From JBEBXQ01 sp040391535 (GTDB taxonomy: Bacteria; Bacteroidota; Bacteroidia; Cytophagales; Spirosomataceae), in assembly GCA_040391535.1 (NCBI GenBank), contig JBEBXQ010000190.1:1-6017 (forward strand): a stretch of DNA of 6,017 nt, written 5' to 3'. Of this stretch, positions 5,953 through 6,017 are shown piece by piece (position 1 is the first letter of the stretch; the number at the start of each line of letters is the position of its first letter). The notes below the pieces were generated by a model. That model did not search any database, was not told where the DNA came from, and worked only from the letters and a program-made list of their open reading frames with translations. A program made the position numbers and the translations under genes.

Positions 5953-6017
5953 AACAGGACGCGCTTTCAGGGAAGGGTTAATTGTACCTGTATGGAAATT
6001 TTAAGTTATTAATTATA

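Noticed and set aside
5944..5993. Inverted pairs ATACAG/CTGTAT and ACAGG/CCTGT after the DUF2752 gene as a terminator
   Set aside because: Stems of only 5-6 bp with loops of about 30-40 bases and no following U-run are not a convincing terminator.

Overview
The window most likely comes from a Bacteroidota chromosome, probably of the Cytophagales/Sphingobacteriales type (Dyadobacter-, Spirosoma- or Pedobacter-like). The reasons are the protein families, moderate GC, A/T-rich leaders, and start codons without a convincing Shine-Dalgarno sequence. The genus is a guess from remembered protein resemblance, since no search was run.

Layout. Positions 1-120 are non-coding and hold a nested palindrome (9-65) followed by a strong hairpin terminator (64-103). 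A 12-TM MFS transporter lies on the minus strand (121-1353). A divergent intergenic region (1354-1545) contains a 29-bp near-perfect dyad (1421-1449), a candidate operator. A plus-strand cluster of three genes follows with short gaps (50 and 35 nt): two paralogous Gfo/Idh/MocA NAD(P)-dependent oxidoreductases (1546-2694 and 2745-3890) and a metal-dependent xylose-isomerase-like TIM-barrel enzyme (3926-4978). The cluster appears to end at a long composite hairpin (5013-5080). Next is an unrelated-looking pair of small membrane proteins, an RDD-family protein (5111-5572) and a DUF2752 protein (5572-5952), overlapping by one base at TAATG. The last 65 bases show nothing convincing.

How the genes work together. 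The transporter, two sugar-type dehydrogenases and sugar isomerase/epimerase-type enzyme look like one uptake-and-catabolism module for a sugar, cyclitol or sugar derivative. Sets of Gfo/Idh/MocA enzymes plus a TIM-barrel enzyme are known in oxidative 'keto-sugar' routes (for example the levoglucosan pathway and 3-keto-glycoside pathways), where one enzyme oxidises a ring hydroxyl, a TIM-barrel enzyme isomerises, eliminates or hydrates, and a second oxidoreductase reduces the product. Whether this cluster does that, and on which substrate, cannot be read from the sequence. No kinase, glycoside hydrolase, SusC/D pair or regulator gene is present in the window. No RNA genes, CRISPR arrays, insertion sequences or broken genes were seen.
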